A stretch of DNA of 64,000 nucleotides from Nonomuraea cypriaca (GTDB lineage Bacteria > Actinomycetota > Actinomycetes > Streptosporangiales > Streptosporangiaceae): contig NZ_JADOGI010000030.1 of assembly GCF_015645445.1 (NCBI RefSeq), positions 1 to 64,000 on the forward strand. Direction: 5' to 3'. This document shows positions 25,185 to 33,009 of the stretch, piece after piece. Below the pieces are notes generated by a model that saw nothing but the letters and a program-made list of their open reading frames with translations, did no database searches and was not told the DNA's origin. The position numbers were made by a program, and so were the translations under genes. The first letter of the stretch is position 1; each line of letters begins with the position of its first letter.

Positions 25185-25883
25185 GTGCTCAGCGAGGCGC
25201 TCCAGCGCATGGCCGACGGGCGGGGCGGGGTGATCGGGGTCCTGCCCGGCCTCGTCATCGAGCCCGCCGCCGAGCCCGATGAGGGCTGGACGCCGGTCGC
25301 GGAGCTGGTGCGGGCGCCGTACCGGATTCTGGACGGGCTGATCGAGGAGACGGCCGCGCGCTGGAACGCGCCGGGGCACGTCGGCGCGGCGCTGTTCTGG
25401 AAGACCTACAGCTACTGGCACACTCTGCCGATGGCGCTCGGGTGGGCGCTGGACGGGCGGGTGCCGATCATGCGGTTCGCGGACACGTACTTCAAGGTGT
25501 CCGGGGCGGGGGTGACGATCGCGGCCACCCGCGTGAGCTGGGACACCGGCGCGGGCGCGATCCGCGCGGCGCTGGCCGAGTCGCAGCAGCCGCTGGTCAC
25601 GGTCATCAGCGCGCGGGCCAAGGTGGGCGAACGGACCCTGTGGGGGTCCACGGCGGAGGCGGTCGCCCACCCGCTGACCTCGATCGTGCCCGGCGACTAC
25701 ATGAGGTTGCTGAAGGAGATCGGCCCGCCGGTCGACGGGCTGGTCGAGCCCGCCGGCGACACCTACTTCCGCAGGACCTGCTGCCTGTGGATCACACTGC
25801 CCGACGTCGAGCCCTGCGGAAGCTGCTGCGTGCTCAGGCCACCACGACCTCGCGAGGGAGTGCCGTCGCCTGGAGGAGCGTAG
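25185..25883 (+). CDS. fhuF: FhuF-like ferric-siderophore reductase
   Basis: Cytosolic [2Fe-2S] protein of 232 aa that should reduce ferric iron from imported siderophores. The diagnostic cysteines are Cys199-Cys200, Cys211 and Cys214, i.e. C-C-x10-C-x2-C, in CCLWITLPDVEPCGSC. The start is GTG 25185 with GGGGG upstream. An iron box immediately precedes it, which supports iron regulation. The last about 11 residues (REGVPSPGGA region) are encoded by the first copy of a tandem repeat and are probably not conserved. Confidence 0.88.
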   Translation: MLSEALQRMADGRGGVIGVLPGLVIEPAAEPDEGWTPVAELVRAPYRILDGLIEETAARWNAPGHVGAALFWKTYSYWHTLPMALGWALDGRVPIMRFADTYFKVSGAGVTIAATRVSWDTGAGAIRAALAESQQPLVTVISARAKVGERTLWGSTAEAVAHPLTSIVPGDYMRLLKEIGPPVDGLVEPAGDTYFRRTCCLWITLPDVEPCGSCCVLRPPRPREGVPSPGGA

Positions 25884-26063
25884 GGAGCGTAGCGACCGGA
25901 GCGGGGGAAGGCGGCGGCGTGAGGCGACCGAGCCCGCCTCACGGGGTGAGGCCATGAGCTCGCGAGGGAGTGCCGTCGCCTGGAGGAGCGTAGGGAGCGT
26001 AGCGACCGGAGTGGGGGGAAGGCGGCGGCGTGAGGCGACCGAGCCCGCCTCACGGAGTGAGGC
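25849..26063. repeat. Tandem direct repeat, two copies of about 105 bp
   Basis: Copy 1 (25849-25952) and copy 2 (25959-26063) begin CTCGCGAGGGAGTGCCGTCG and end in GTGAGGC, offset by 110 bp, with only a few substitutions and one indel. The fhuF-like stop lies in copy 1 and the cysteine dioxygenase stop in copy 2. Each copy contains CGGTCGCTACGCTCCCTACG on the minus strand, a palindrome-prone intergenic motif. Confidence 0.9.
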
Positions 26064-26580
26064 AGTCAACAGGTCTGAGTTCGTCGGCGTAGCTCACCGA
26101 GATGCGGCGCATGACGCCGGTGCCGTCGATCGAGTACTGGCCGAGCCGCCACAGTGGCGGCGAGTACGCGTGGATCGAGACGCTGGTGCCGACCGCGCCG
26201 TTCAGCCGGTGGATGTGGTCAGGCCCGAACGAGAACGACTGCCCCACCGACACCACCGTCTCCAGGTGCTCGCCGCCGATGCGCGGGTTGCACTCCAGCA
26301 GCGCGCCCCGCACCACGTGGACGGCCCCGGAGGAGATGTCGTGGTCGTGCCAGCCCGTGTCGTCCTCGGGGCGCCAGCACAAGACCCAGACGTCCACGTA
26401 CGCGTCGCGGTAGAGCGAGGCGTAGTGCCGCCCGCCGTCCTCGGGGAACTCCACCAGCTCACCCCACTCCTCCGGGTTGGCGGCCAGCTCGTCGACCAGC
26501 TCCCGCAACTCACGCCGGTCAAGGGTGCGCTCCGGCAACCGGGCACAGGTGCCCCCGCCTTGGATCTGGTTCGTGCTCAC
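26050..26580 (-). CDS. Cysteine dioxygenase family protein
   Basis: Non-haem iron cupin of 176 aa that should oxidise cysteine (or a related thiol) to the sulfinate. Iron ligands are His78 and His80 (WHDHD) and a third histidine at 122 or 124 (DHIHRL); SSGAVHVVRG is the cupin strand. The start is GTG 26580 with AAGGGAG eight bases upstream, overlapping the stop of the amidohydrolase (GTGA). The pairing with an amidohydrolase suggests a small organosulfur pathway, which is inference. Confidence 0.88.
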   Translation of the reverse strand: MSTNQIQGGGTCARLPERTLDRRELRELVDELAANPEEWGELVEFPEDGGRHYASLYRDAYVDVWVLCWRPEDDTGWHDHDISSGAVHVVRGALLECNPRIGGEHLETVVSVGQSFSFGPDHIHRLNGAVGTSVSIHAYSPPLWRLGQYSIDGTGVMRRISVSYADELRPVDCLTP

Positions 26581-27437
26581 GTACGAGACTCCCTTCTGGC
26601 TAGTAGACGACGGGGGTTGACGGCACGGATGGCATGATCGGCCGCCGTGCCGAGTCCGGGGTCCGGGGCGGTGGCGTAGGGGGCGTCGGAGCCGTTGACG
26701 ACGACGTCGATGCCCAGTTCGCGGACGATCGCGTCGATGGCGCGTGGGCCGTAGGAGGAGGTCTCCACGAAGACGTCCGGGTCGACCAGGCCGCGGCCGG
26801 TGCCGCCCCTGGCGATCAGGCGTTCTGAGTGCAGTGGCGCGAGGCCCGCGAGGAGCGCGAAGCACACCCGCAGCCGGGGGTGTCTGGGCCTGACGACGGC
26901 GTGGAAGTAGTGCCAGGCGGCGTGCATCTGCTGCACGTACGACACCACCGCCGGCCACCAGGGCGGCGTGCCCGGAGCCGGGCTCGCGGGACCGGGATGG
27001 ACGAACAGCGGCAGGTCCCGCTCGGTGAGCACGTCGAGCAGCCGGTCGTCGGGCACGGCCGTGGCGGGGATCTGCAGCCCGGCGCAGCCCCGGCCGAGAT
27101 CCGCGGCCAGGCGCTCGGGGTCCGGCTCGCTGTGGCAGGTGGCCGCCCACACGCCGAAGGGTGCGCCGAGCGCCAGCGCGCCGTCGTGGTAGGCGTCGAG
27201 CAGCGGCCAGCACTCCTCGGGCGGCAGGGACTCGATGCCGAGCGGGCTCGACAGCGACACCAGCGCGAGCTCCAGCCCGGTGGTGTCGCGGTGCTCGTGA
27301 TCGGCGGGATCCACCTCGTACGGCGGCTCGCCGTCGAGGATCAGCGTCCACCCGTCGAGGTACGGCGGAGAGGTGCGGGCCCGCAACGCATCGACGAACG
27401 CACGCGTCCACACATGCTGATGCACGTCGATGGCCAC
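26577..27437 (-). CDS. Amidohydrolase-2-like metal-dependent hydrolase
   Basis: TIM-barrel hydrolase of 286 aa. The metal-binding HxH is at the N-terminus (VHQHVW, His6 and His8), with FVHPGP and a late VNGSDAPYA carrying the C-terminal Asp. It belongs to the ACMSD/amidohydrolase-2 group, which hydrolyses or decarboxylates cyclic or aromatic acids. GTG 27437 follows GGGAGG. It is translationally coupled to cysteine dioxygenase. Regulation could come from the tandem LacI-type operators 70-110 bp upstream. Confidence 0.85.
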   Translation of the reverse strand: MAIDVHQHVWTRAFVDALRARTSPPYLDGWTLILDGEPPYEVDPADHEHRDTTGLELALVSLSSPLGIESLPPEECWPLLDAYHDGALALGAPFGVWAATCHSEPDPERLAADLGRGCAGLQIPATAVPDDRLLDVLTERDLPLFVHPGPASPAPGTPPWWPAVVSYVQQMHAAWHYFHAVVRPRHPRLRVCFALLAGLAPLHSERLIARGGTGRGLVDPDVFVETSSYGPRAIDAIVRELGIDVVVNGSDAPYATAPDPGLGTAADHAIRAVNPRRLLARRESRT

Positions 27438-27505
27438 GATCGCACCTCCCCTAATTTCCTACTCACATTACCTGTAAATCCAGTCCGCCTGCGGAACCAA
27501 GGCAG

Positions 27506-27543
27506 TGAAACGCTTCAGTGATACGGTTCAGTGAACCGCTTCA
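27506..27543. promoter_or_regulatory. Three tandem LacI-type operators
   Basis: TGAAACGCTTCA (27506), TGATACGGTTCA (27519) and TGAACCGCTTCA (27532) repeat exactly every 13 bp. Each is a near-palindrome with a central CG, like sites for CcpA/LacI proteins. They lie between the amidohydrolase and the next LacI gene. Confidence 0.75.
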
Positions 27544-27657
27544 CCCACCGTTTTGTCAACGGCTTCCGCGACGCGGCAGGCGTCATGAACACCACCCACG
27601 CGAACGCGAGGCCGAACACGGGCAGCTTCTGTCGGGCTGACGCAATAAGCTGGCCTA

Positions 27658-28647
27658 ATGGCTCGCAAGAGAGCGACGATCCGTGAAGTGGCCCAGGCCA
27701 CAGGGCTGTCACCGGCGGCCGTCTCCTACGCCCTACGCGGTCTCCAGGTGTCCGAGGAGACGATGGAGCGCGTCCGCGCGGCCGCCGCCGAGCTCGGCTA
27801 CGAGGCCGATCCCATCGCCAGGGCGCTGGCCAGCGGCCGCACCGGCATGATCGGCCTGCTCTGCGGCTCCCTGGAGGACCTGTGGCAGCAGTCGCTCGCG
27901 GTCCGGATCAGCCGGGGGCTGCGGGAGAAGGACCGCTACGCGCTGATCCTCGACGCGGTCGGCGACCCCGCCAGGGAGCGCCTCCTCGCCCAGCAGCTAC
28001 GCGACCAGCGGGTGGACGGCATGATCGTGCAGCCGCTCGACCCGGCCGCCGCCTTCTGGACGGAGCTGTGCGAGTCACTGCCCGTGGTGGCGATCGGCGA
28101 CGCGCTCGCGGGCACGGCCGGCGAGGTCGTCTTCGACAACCGGCGCGGGGTGACGCTGGCCCTGGAGCACCTGCGCTCCCTCGGCCACCATCGCGTCTCC
28201 GTGCTCACCTCGACGCAGGCCAGCACGCCCGACCGCCCCGCCGACGTCTACGCCACCGCCGAGGCCGAGCGCCTCGGGCTGGACATCGAGGTCGCCACCG
28301 CGCCCCACGGGCTGGCCGGCGCCACCTCGGCCGCCCTGCGCATCCTGACAGAGAAGAAGCCGAGCGCGGTGTTCTGCTTCGCCGACTCGATCGCCTACGG
28401 GGTCTACGCGGCGGCGCAGGAGCTCGGGCTGTCGATTCCTGGCGACGTGTCGGTCATGGGCTACGACGACTACCCGATGTCGGGGCTGCTCACGCCGGGG
28501 CTCACGACCGTCGACTGGGACATCGACGGGATCGTGCGGGCGGCGGTCCGGCTCATCTCGGCGGCGGCCGACGGCGGGACCCGTCGCCGCCGCGTCGTCC
28601 AGGCCCCCACACTCAGAGAGCGCGGCTCGGTCGCCGAACCGCCGTGA
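27658..28647 (+). CDS. LacI family transcriptional regulator
   Basis: Repressor of 329 aa. HTH: TIREVAQATGLSPAAVSYALRG (about 7-28), followed by IARALASGRTGMIGLL hinge and a periplasmic-binding-like ligand domain with DVSVMGYDDYPMSGLLTPGLTTV near the end. It starts at ATG 27658. The triple operator 115-150 bp upstream probably binds this protein and would link it to the divergent amidohydrolase-cysteine dioxygenase pair. Confidence 0.92.
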   Translation: MARKRATIREVAQATGLSPAAVSYALRGLQVSEETMERVRAAAAELGYEADPIARALASGRTGMIGLLCGSLEDLWQQSLAVRISRGLREKDRYALILDAVGDPARERLLAQQLRDQRVDGMIVQPLDPAAAFWTELCESLPVVAIGDALAGTAGEVVFDNRRGVTLALEHLRSLGHHRVSVLTSTQASTPDRPADVYATAEAERLGLDIEVATAPHGLAGATSAALRILTEKKPSAVFCFADSIAYGVYAAAQELGLSIPGDVSVMGYDDYPMSGLLTPGLTTVDWDIDGIVRAAVRLISAAADGGTRRRRVVQAPTLRERGSVAEPP

Positions 28648-28658
28648 CCGGGCGGTCG

Positions 28659-29981
28659 TCAGGCAGGTGGTGACAGCGCGCGGCGGGACTCCTCCAGGTC
28701 CTCGGTGAGCGGGCGGTCCGGGGCAGGGGTGTGCAGGGCGCGGATCGCGGCGGTGCGCTCGCAGGCCAGCACGAGCTCCAGCGGCTCCAGGCAGCGCAGC
28801 ACGTGACGGGCGGCCTGGGTGGCGAAGCCGGCGTGGTCCTCCACGGCCCGGGAGATCACCGCGGTGCCCGTCGTCACCGGGGTCGCCAGGTGGCGGAGCT
28901 CGGCCAGGGCGTCCTGGGCGACGTACTCCAGGATCATGGCTCCTGAGCGGCCGGGGCGGTCGGCGAGGAAGGGGAGTCGGCCGGTGTAGGCCGGGTCCAT
29001 GAGCGTGGCCAGGCGGGCCGTGCTGAGCTGGGCCGTCTGCGCGACGGCGGCTCGCAGCGCGTCCAGGGCCAGGGCCACGGGCGCCGTGTGGAAGTTGCCG
29101 TTGTGCCAGGCCAGGGTGCCGGCGAAGAGCGGGTTCTCGGTCGCGGCGTTGAGGTCGATCTCGACGACCGCGGTGGCGCGGTCGAGCGTGTCCGTGGCGG
29201 CGCCGTGCACCTGGGCGAAGGCGCGGTAGCCGTACGGGTCCTGGATGCGGGCGGGCTGCCGGCCGGTGAGCAGCGCGCGCAGGCGTTCGGCGACGGCGGC
29301 CTGACCGGGCTGGGGACGGGCCTCCTGTACGGCGGCGGCCAGCGGCTCCGCGGAGGCGTCGACGGCGATGAACGACAGGGCGGCGACGTCGACGGCGGCT
29401 TCCAGGAGGAGTCGCAGGCGATGGACGGCGATCGCGGCGTCGGCCAGCGTGGCGGCGCCCGAGCTGATGAACGGCAGCGCGTCGTCAGGGTTCATGGCAT
29501 AGCGGGGCGCGGGCGCCGACCGGTCACCGCCGAGCCAGGGCAGCTCGCCGAGCAGGCACAGGGCGGTGGTGGCGAGGGCCGGGAGGTCCCCGGTGCCGAT
29601 GGCGCCGTATGTGCGGATCGGCGGGGTGAAACCGCCGTTGACGGCGTCGGCCAGGACCGGGAGCAGGGCGGGGTCGACGCCGGAGCCGCCCGCGAGTAGC
29701 TGGTTGAGCCGGACCACGAGCATCGCCCTGGCGCGGGCGGGCTCCACCGGCGGGCCTGCGCCGCACGCGTGGCTGCGGAGCAGGTCGAGGCCGCCGTGCT
29801 CGAGCGCGAAGTCCTTGTTGGCGCCGACGCCGGTGCTGCGGCCGTAGACGGGGCCGTGCAGACCCTGCGCGGTGGCCCAGGCGGCCCGGGCCCGATCGAG
29901 CGAGTCGATCGTCACCCGGGCCCCGCCGTAGGCGGCTTCGTGCACCTGCGCGCACGTCAGGCCGGCACCGTCGAGCAGCAT
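28659..29981 (-). CDS. Aromatic amino acid lyase (HutH/PAL family) with altered MIO triad
   Basis: Homologue of histidine or phenylalanine/tyrosine ammonia-lyase, 440 aa, about 60 shorter than bacterial HutH. The catalytic tyrosine loop YGRSTGVGANK (Tyr46) is present. The triad that cyclises to the MIO cofactor, normally Ala-Ser-Gly in ASGDL, reads Gly129-Thr130-Gly131 followed by DL. Without the serine, MIO formation is not guaranteed, so this could be an active variant or a non-lyase paralogue. The ATG lies six bases past the holin-like stop, so the two are probably cotranscribed. Confidence 0.85.
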   Translation of the reverse strand: MLLDGAGLTCAQVHEAAYGGARVTIDSLDRARAAWATAQGLHGPVYGRSTGVGANKDFALEHGGLDLLRSHACGAGPPVEPARARAMLVVRLNQLLAGGSGVDPALLPVLADAVNGGFTPPIRTYGAIGTGDLPALATTALCLLGELPWLGGDRSAPAPRYAMNPDDALPFISSGAATLADAAIAVHRLRLLLEAAVDVAALSFIAVDASAEPLAAAVQEARPQPGQAAVAERLRALLTGRQPARIQDPYGYRAFAQVHGAATDTLDRATAVVEIDLNAATENPLFAGTLAWHNGNFHTAPVALALDALRAAVAQTAQLSTARLATLMDPAYTGRLPFLADRPGRSGAMILEYVAQDALAELRHLATPVTTGTAVISRAVEDHAGFATQAARHVLRCLEPLELVLACERTAAIRALHTPAPDRPLTEDLEESRRALSPPA

Positions 29982-29987
29982 GGAGGG

Positions 29988-30368
29988 TCAGTCTTTGTCG
30001 GGGATCAGCAGGCCCAGCAGCCAGCTCACCACGCTGATGATGATCGCGCCCCAGAACGCGGCAGGGTAGAAGTTGTCGACGTGGAAGGGGATGTCCAGCT
30101 GGCCGGCGATCCAGCTCGTCAGCAGCAGCATGGCCGCGTTGATCACGAGCAGGAACAGGCCCAGCGTCAGGACGATGAGCGCGCACCCCAGCGACTTGAT
30201 GATGGGCTTGACGATCGCGTTGACGATGCCGAAGATCAACGCCACCAGCAGCAGCACGCCCCAGTACGTCGCCGTGTTGGTCTCGACGTTGACCTTGATG
30301 CCATCGAGGAACTGGACGGCCACCCAGAGGGCGATCGCCGCGGCAATGGTTCTGATGATGAATCTCAC
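29988..30368 (-). CDS. Phage holin family (DUF360/YvlD-type) membrane protein
   Basis: Small integral membrane protein of 126 aa with four hydrophobic helices. The family is annotated phage_holin_4_2, but in actinobacteria it is usually a chromosomal housekeeping gene of unknown role rather than a lysis gene. GTG 30368 follows GGAGG; the GTG at 30386 adds six residues. It is upstream of and close to the aromatic amino acid lyase. Confidence 0.85.
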   Translation of the reverse strand: MRFIIRTIAAAIALWVAVQFLDGIKVNVETNTATYWGVLLLVALIFGIVNAIVKPIIKSLGCALIVLTLGLFLLVINAAMLLLTSWIAGQLDIPFHVDNFYPAAFWGAIIISVVSWLLGLLIPDKD

Positions 30369-30501
30369 GCTGGTTGATCCTCCCACTTGTGATCGGCGCT
30401 GCGATAGGGGCGCGGTCAGTACGATGCCCTTCGCTCACTCCTGGTAGTCACCGGTTATCGTCGGCCCAACGCGGGGAAGGGGCGTGCAGGGGAGGACTGT
30501 C

Positions 30502-30771
30502 ATGAACGCGAACGGGCTTGAGGCGTTGCCGGTGCACGAGTTGCACGATCGGGCGGTGCGTTATGCCGTACGCCACGGTGATCTGGGGTTTCTGTGGGAT
30601 CTGCTGAAGGTGATCCCGGCCGCGGAGGCCGCGAGCGGTCACGAGACCGCCGCGGATCTCACCCGGGTCTCCGCGCTGCTCAGCGATGCGATCGCGTCGG
30701 GAGAGGGAGAGCTGGGCGAGGCACTGCGTCCGATCTACATCGACTATCTGCGCAGACATCCCGACGCGTGA
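30502..30771 (+). CDS. Small conserved-looking protein of unknown function
   Basis: Protein of 89 aa, soluble, helical and acidic. It has no motif I recognise; visible features are HELHDRAVRYAVRHGDLGFLWDLLK and a C-terminal IYIDYLRRHPDA. GGGGAGG lies eight bases before the ATG, strong support for translation. It stands alone between a minus-strand membrane gene and apbE. Confidence 0.75.
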   Translation: MNANGLEALPVHELHDRAVRYAVRHGDLGFLWDLLKVIPAAEAASGHETAADLTRVSALLSDAIASGEGELGEALRPIYIDYLRRHPDA

Positions 30772-30791
30772 CCCCGCCCCGCCCGGCGCGG

Positions 30792-31568
30792 TCAGCCCAC
30801 CAGACGGGCCTCGGCGCCACTGTATTCGGCGAAGCCCGGGGTGGCCACCTCCTGCCCGTCGCGACCGATGATCAGAGTTTGGTACGGCCCCGACTCCGCC
30901 AGGTCGGCGGCGAAGCGGCGGGCCAGCACCGGGCCCATGGCGTAGACGGCGGTGGCGTAGGCGTCGGCCAGGCCCAGGTCGGGGCCGATCACGGTGACCG
31001 AGTTGAGCGACTCCTGGACCTTGCCCGTGCGCGGATTCACGACGGGCGCGCCGCCCGAGGTCGCGATGCCCAGGTCGTTGGCGAAGACGACCTTGCGGAC
31101 CACGTCGGTGCGCGGGTCGCGGACGCCGATCCGCCAGCGCTTGCCCGGGGCGGCCGAGCCGCGTACGCGGATGTCGTCGCCCGCGGTGAGGCGGTGGTCG
31201 CCCGCGCCCGCGTTGGACAGCGCCCGGGACAGTCGCTCCAGCGCCCAGCCCTTGATGTAGCCGGACGGGTCGATGACGCCGTTGATGCGGGCCTCGAACC
31301 AGCCGCCGGTGGCCTCGCTGAGCTCGTCGCAGCGGTGCAGGACCTCGATGAGCTCGGGGATCTGCCTGATCGTCTGGCCTCGGTTGAGCCGGCCGATCTG
31401 GCTGTCCTCCTTGGCCGGGCTGAAGGTGTCGTCGACCCACCTCAGCCAGGCGAACGCGTCGTCCAGCAGGGGCTTCAGCTCACGCGCGGGCAGCATCGTG
31501 CGGATATCCACACTGACCGGCATGCCCATGACCATTTCGGCACGAGCGGTTCCGGGGAAAGTCGTCAC
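30792..31568 (-). CDS. apbE: FAD:protein FMN transferase (ApbE)
   Basis: Flavin transferase of 258 aa, which attaches FMN covalently to Thr/Ser of target proteins using FAD and Mg2+. Hallmarks are MGMPVSVDI, the FSPxxxDSQIGRLN region, GVIDPSGYIKGWALER, the GIATSGGAPVVNPRTGK strand and a late LADAYATAVYAMG. No lipobox is present, so it is a cytosolic form. GTG 31568 is preceded by AAGGAGG. A membrane protein with an NAD-binding domain lies upstream on the same strand, but the FMN-acceptor protein is not in the window. Confidence 0.9.
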   Translation of the reverse strand: MTTFPGTARAEMVMGMPVSVDIRTMLPARELKPLLDDAFAWLRWVDDTFSPAKEDSQIGRLNRGQTIRQIPELIEVLHRCDELSEATGGWFEARINGVIDPSGYIKGWALERLSRALSNAGAGDHRLTAGDDIRVRGSAAPGKRWRIGVRDPRTDVVRKVVFANDLGIATSGGAPVVNPRTGKVQESLNSVTVIGPDLGLADAYATAVYAMGPVLARRFAADLAESGPYQTLIIGRDGQEVATPGFAEYSGAEARLVG

Positions 31569-31618
31569 TTTGCCTCCTTGTCCGCACCCCACGCTTGCAG
31601 ACGACGCGTAACGTCAGG

Positions 31619-32326
31619 CTAAACCTTTTGCGCTGATTTGAAATGGATCTGTGATCTGGGGATGGCAAGGCGTGACAGGGCGCCGCGGACGTACCGCTTG
31701 AACTGGGGTGGGCCGGCCACCACGACCTCGCGCTCGGCGATGTCGGGGATCTCGCGGCTCAGGCCGGAGGCGCTGAGGCGCTCCTTGACCCGCGGGTCGT
31801 GCTCCTCGCCGACGACGAGGATGAGCCGGTATCTCGCCTCGAGGTCGCGCAGCTCGTCGGTGGCCTGCGCGGTCCGGTAGACCGCCACGGTGTCCGCGGA
31901 CTCCGGGGCGGCCAGGCGGGTGCGCAGCGCGGCCGGGTCGAGGCCGGTGGCGATGAGCAGCGACGGCCTGGTCGGGCCGGGGACCTGGTGGCTGAGGACC
32001 GCCATCACGGCCGCCATCGCGTAGAGGATGAGCGAGCCCGCGCGGCTGAGCTCCGTCACGTAGGCCGTGGAACTGAACTGGTGGGCCACCAGCAGCGCGC
32101 CCGCCAGGTAGCCGCCGAGTCTCAGCCGCTGCCTGGCCTGCTCGGTGCGCAGATGGTCAGCTGCCTTGACGATGATGAGCCCCATCGCGATGAGCAGCGC
32201 CGCGGCGGCATACGCCGAAGGACGCCACGGATAGCCGAAACCCGGTCGGATCGCGCCGAACTCGGCGACCGCGACCCCGCACCAGAACAGGACGGGCCCT
32301 GGATTCGCATTCACCTCGCTAGCCAT
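31619..32326 (-). CDS. Membrane protein with C-terminal ferredoxin-reductase-like NAD-binding domain
   Basis: Protein of 235 aa. The first about 120 residues have three or four hydrophobic segments; the rest resembles the nucleotide-binding half of FNR/ferric reductases (RYRLILVVGEEHD, and the terminal AGPPQFKRYVRGALSRLAIPRSQIHF). The FAD-binding half normally preceding it is missing. Together with ApbE downstream it suggests a small flavin-dependent electron-transfer system of the membrane. The start is ATG 32326; this is not a full oxidoreductase. Confidence 0.78.
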   Translation of the reverse strand: MASEVNANPGPVLFWCGVAVAEFGAIRPGFGYPWRPSAYAAAALLIAMGLIIVKAADHLRTEQARQRLRLGGYLAGALLVAHQFSSTAYVTELSRAGSLILYAMAAVMAVLSHQVPGPTRPSLLIATGLDPAALRTRLAAPESADTVAVYRTAQATDELRDLEARYRLILVVGEEHDPRVKERLSASGLSREIPDIAEREVVVAGPPQFKRYVRGALSRLAIPRSQIHFKSAQKV

Positions 32327-32377
32327 GCGACCACCATCGTGAATGAACATTAAAGGTTTCTGAGTAGGGTCTGAAAC

Positions 32378-32770
32378 ATGGCTAACGTAAGTGTCGAGCG
32401 GACTGAAGAGGGCGGGTTCCGGGCCACCAACGCCCGAGGTGCCGAGGTGCGGATCGGCGGTGGCGACGAGGATGGCGTGTTCACCCCGGTGGAGTTGCTG
32501 CTGGCGGCGCTCGGCGGGTGCAACATCGTGACCGTCGAGCCGCTCACCGCCAAGCGCGGTCACCGGCTCGTCCGCCTGGCGATGTCGGTGTCCGGCGAGA
32601 AGGTCGAGTCGAACAAGCTCGGCTCGGTGACGGTGACGTACGACGTGGAGCTGCCGTCGGAGGAGGCCGGCGAGGTGTTCCGCGCGGTCGCGCAGCGGGT
32701 TCACGAGAAGTACTGCACGGTGGGTAGGTCGTTGGAGGAGGGAACGGAGGTTCGGTTGGAGCTTCCGTAG
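32378..32770 (+). CDS. OsmC/Ohr family peroxiredoxin-like protein
   Basis: Cytosolic protein of 130 aa. The two redox cysteines are in LGGCN (about residue 48) and KYCTVGRSL (about 113), the arrangement of OsmC/Ohr peroxidases that reduce organic hydroperoxides with lipoylated or thiol donors. It diverges from the ApbE-linked reductase genes with a 51-bp spacer. Downstream lie two strong hairpins. Confidence 0.9.
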   Translation: MANVSVERTEEGGFRATNARGAEVRIGGGDEDGVFTPVELLLAALGGCNIVTVEPLTAKRGHRLVRLAMSVSGEKVESNKLGSVTVTYDVELPSEEAGEVFRAVAQRVHEKYCTVGRSLEEGTEVRLELP

Positions 32771-32908
32771 TCGGATTAAACAGATATTCGACCCCGTTAT
32801 GACGCGACCGTTGCATTCGTCTCGGTAGCGTTGTAGCAGGTCAACAGACCGACAGACCTTCACCGATGCGGACGCGGAGGGGGACCGCGGTTCGCAAAGT
32901 GCGGGACC

Positions 32909-32936
32909 GCCGACGTTTTTGGGGGAAAGCGTCGGC
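32909..32936 (+). ncRNA. Hairpin with TTTGGGGGAA loop (first of two)
   Basis: Stem GCCGACG/CGTCGGC (32909-32915 and 32930-32936) closing a 14-nt loop that contains TTTGGGGGAA. A longer hairpin with the same loop sequence follows 13 bp downstream. Confidence 0.5.
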
Positions 32937-32949
32937 CTGGACCGCCAAC

Positions 32950-32990
32950 GATCGGGCCGGGCAGCTTTGGGGGAACTGCCCGGCCCGATC
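32950..32990 (+). terminator. Perfect 15-bp hairpin with TTTGGGGGAA loop
   Basis: Stem GATCGGGCCGGGCAG (32950-32964) and its exact complement (32976-32990), with an 11-nt loop CTTTGGGGGAA. It ends 19 bp before the nucleoside hydrolase start. It could terminate the OsmC transcript or form part of the next gene's leader. Confidence 0.6.
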
Positions 32991-33009
32991 CATGCGTACC
33001 CTCTGGTAA

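Noticed and set aside
25849-26063. Possible CRISPR or transposon ends
   Set aside because: Two direct copies with no terminal inversions, no target duplication and no transposase.
27506-27543. Possible CRISPR-like repeat array
   Set aside because: Only three 12-13 bp units with no spacers; it is an operator stack.
29988-30368. Phage lysis gene or prophage
   Set aside because: Family name only; no other phage genes nearby, and the family is chromosomal in actinomycetes.
32950-32990. FMN, SAM or other known riboswitch
   Set aside because: The paired hairpins lack the conserved junctions of known riboswitch classes that I can recognise.
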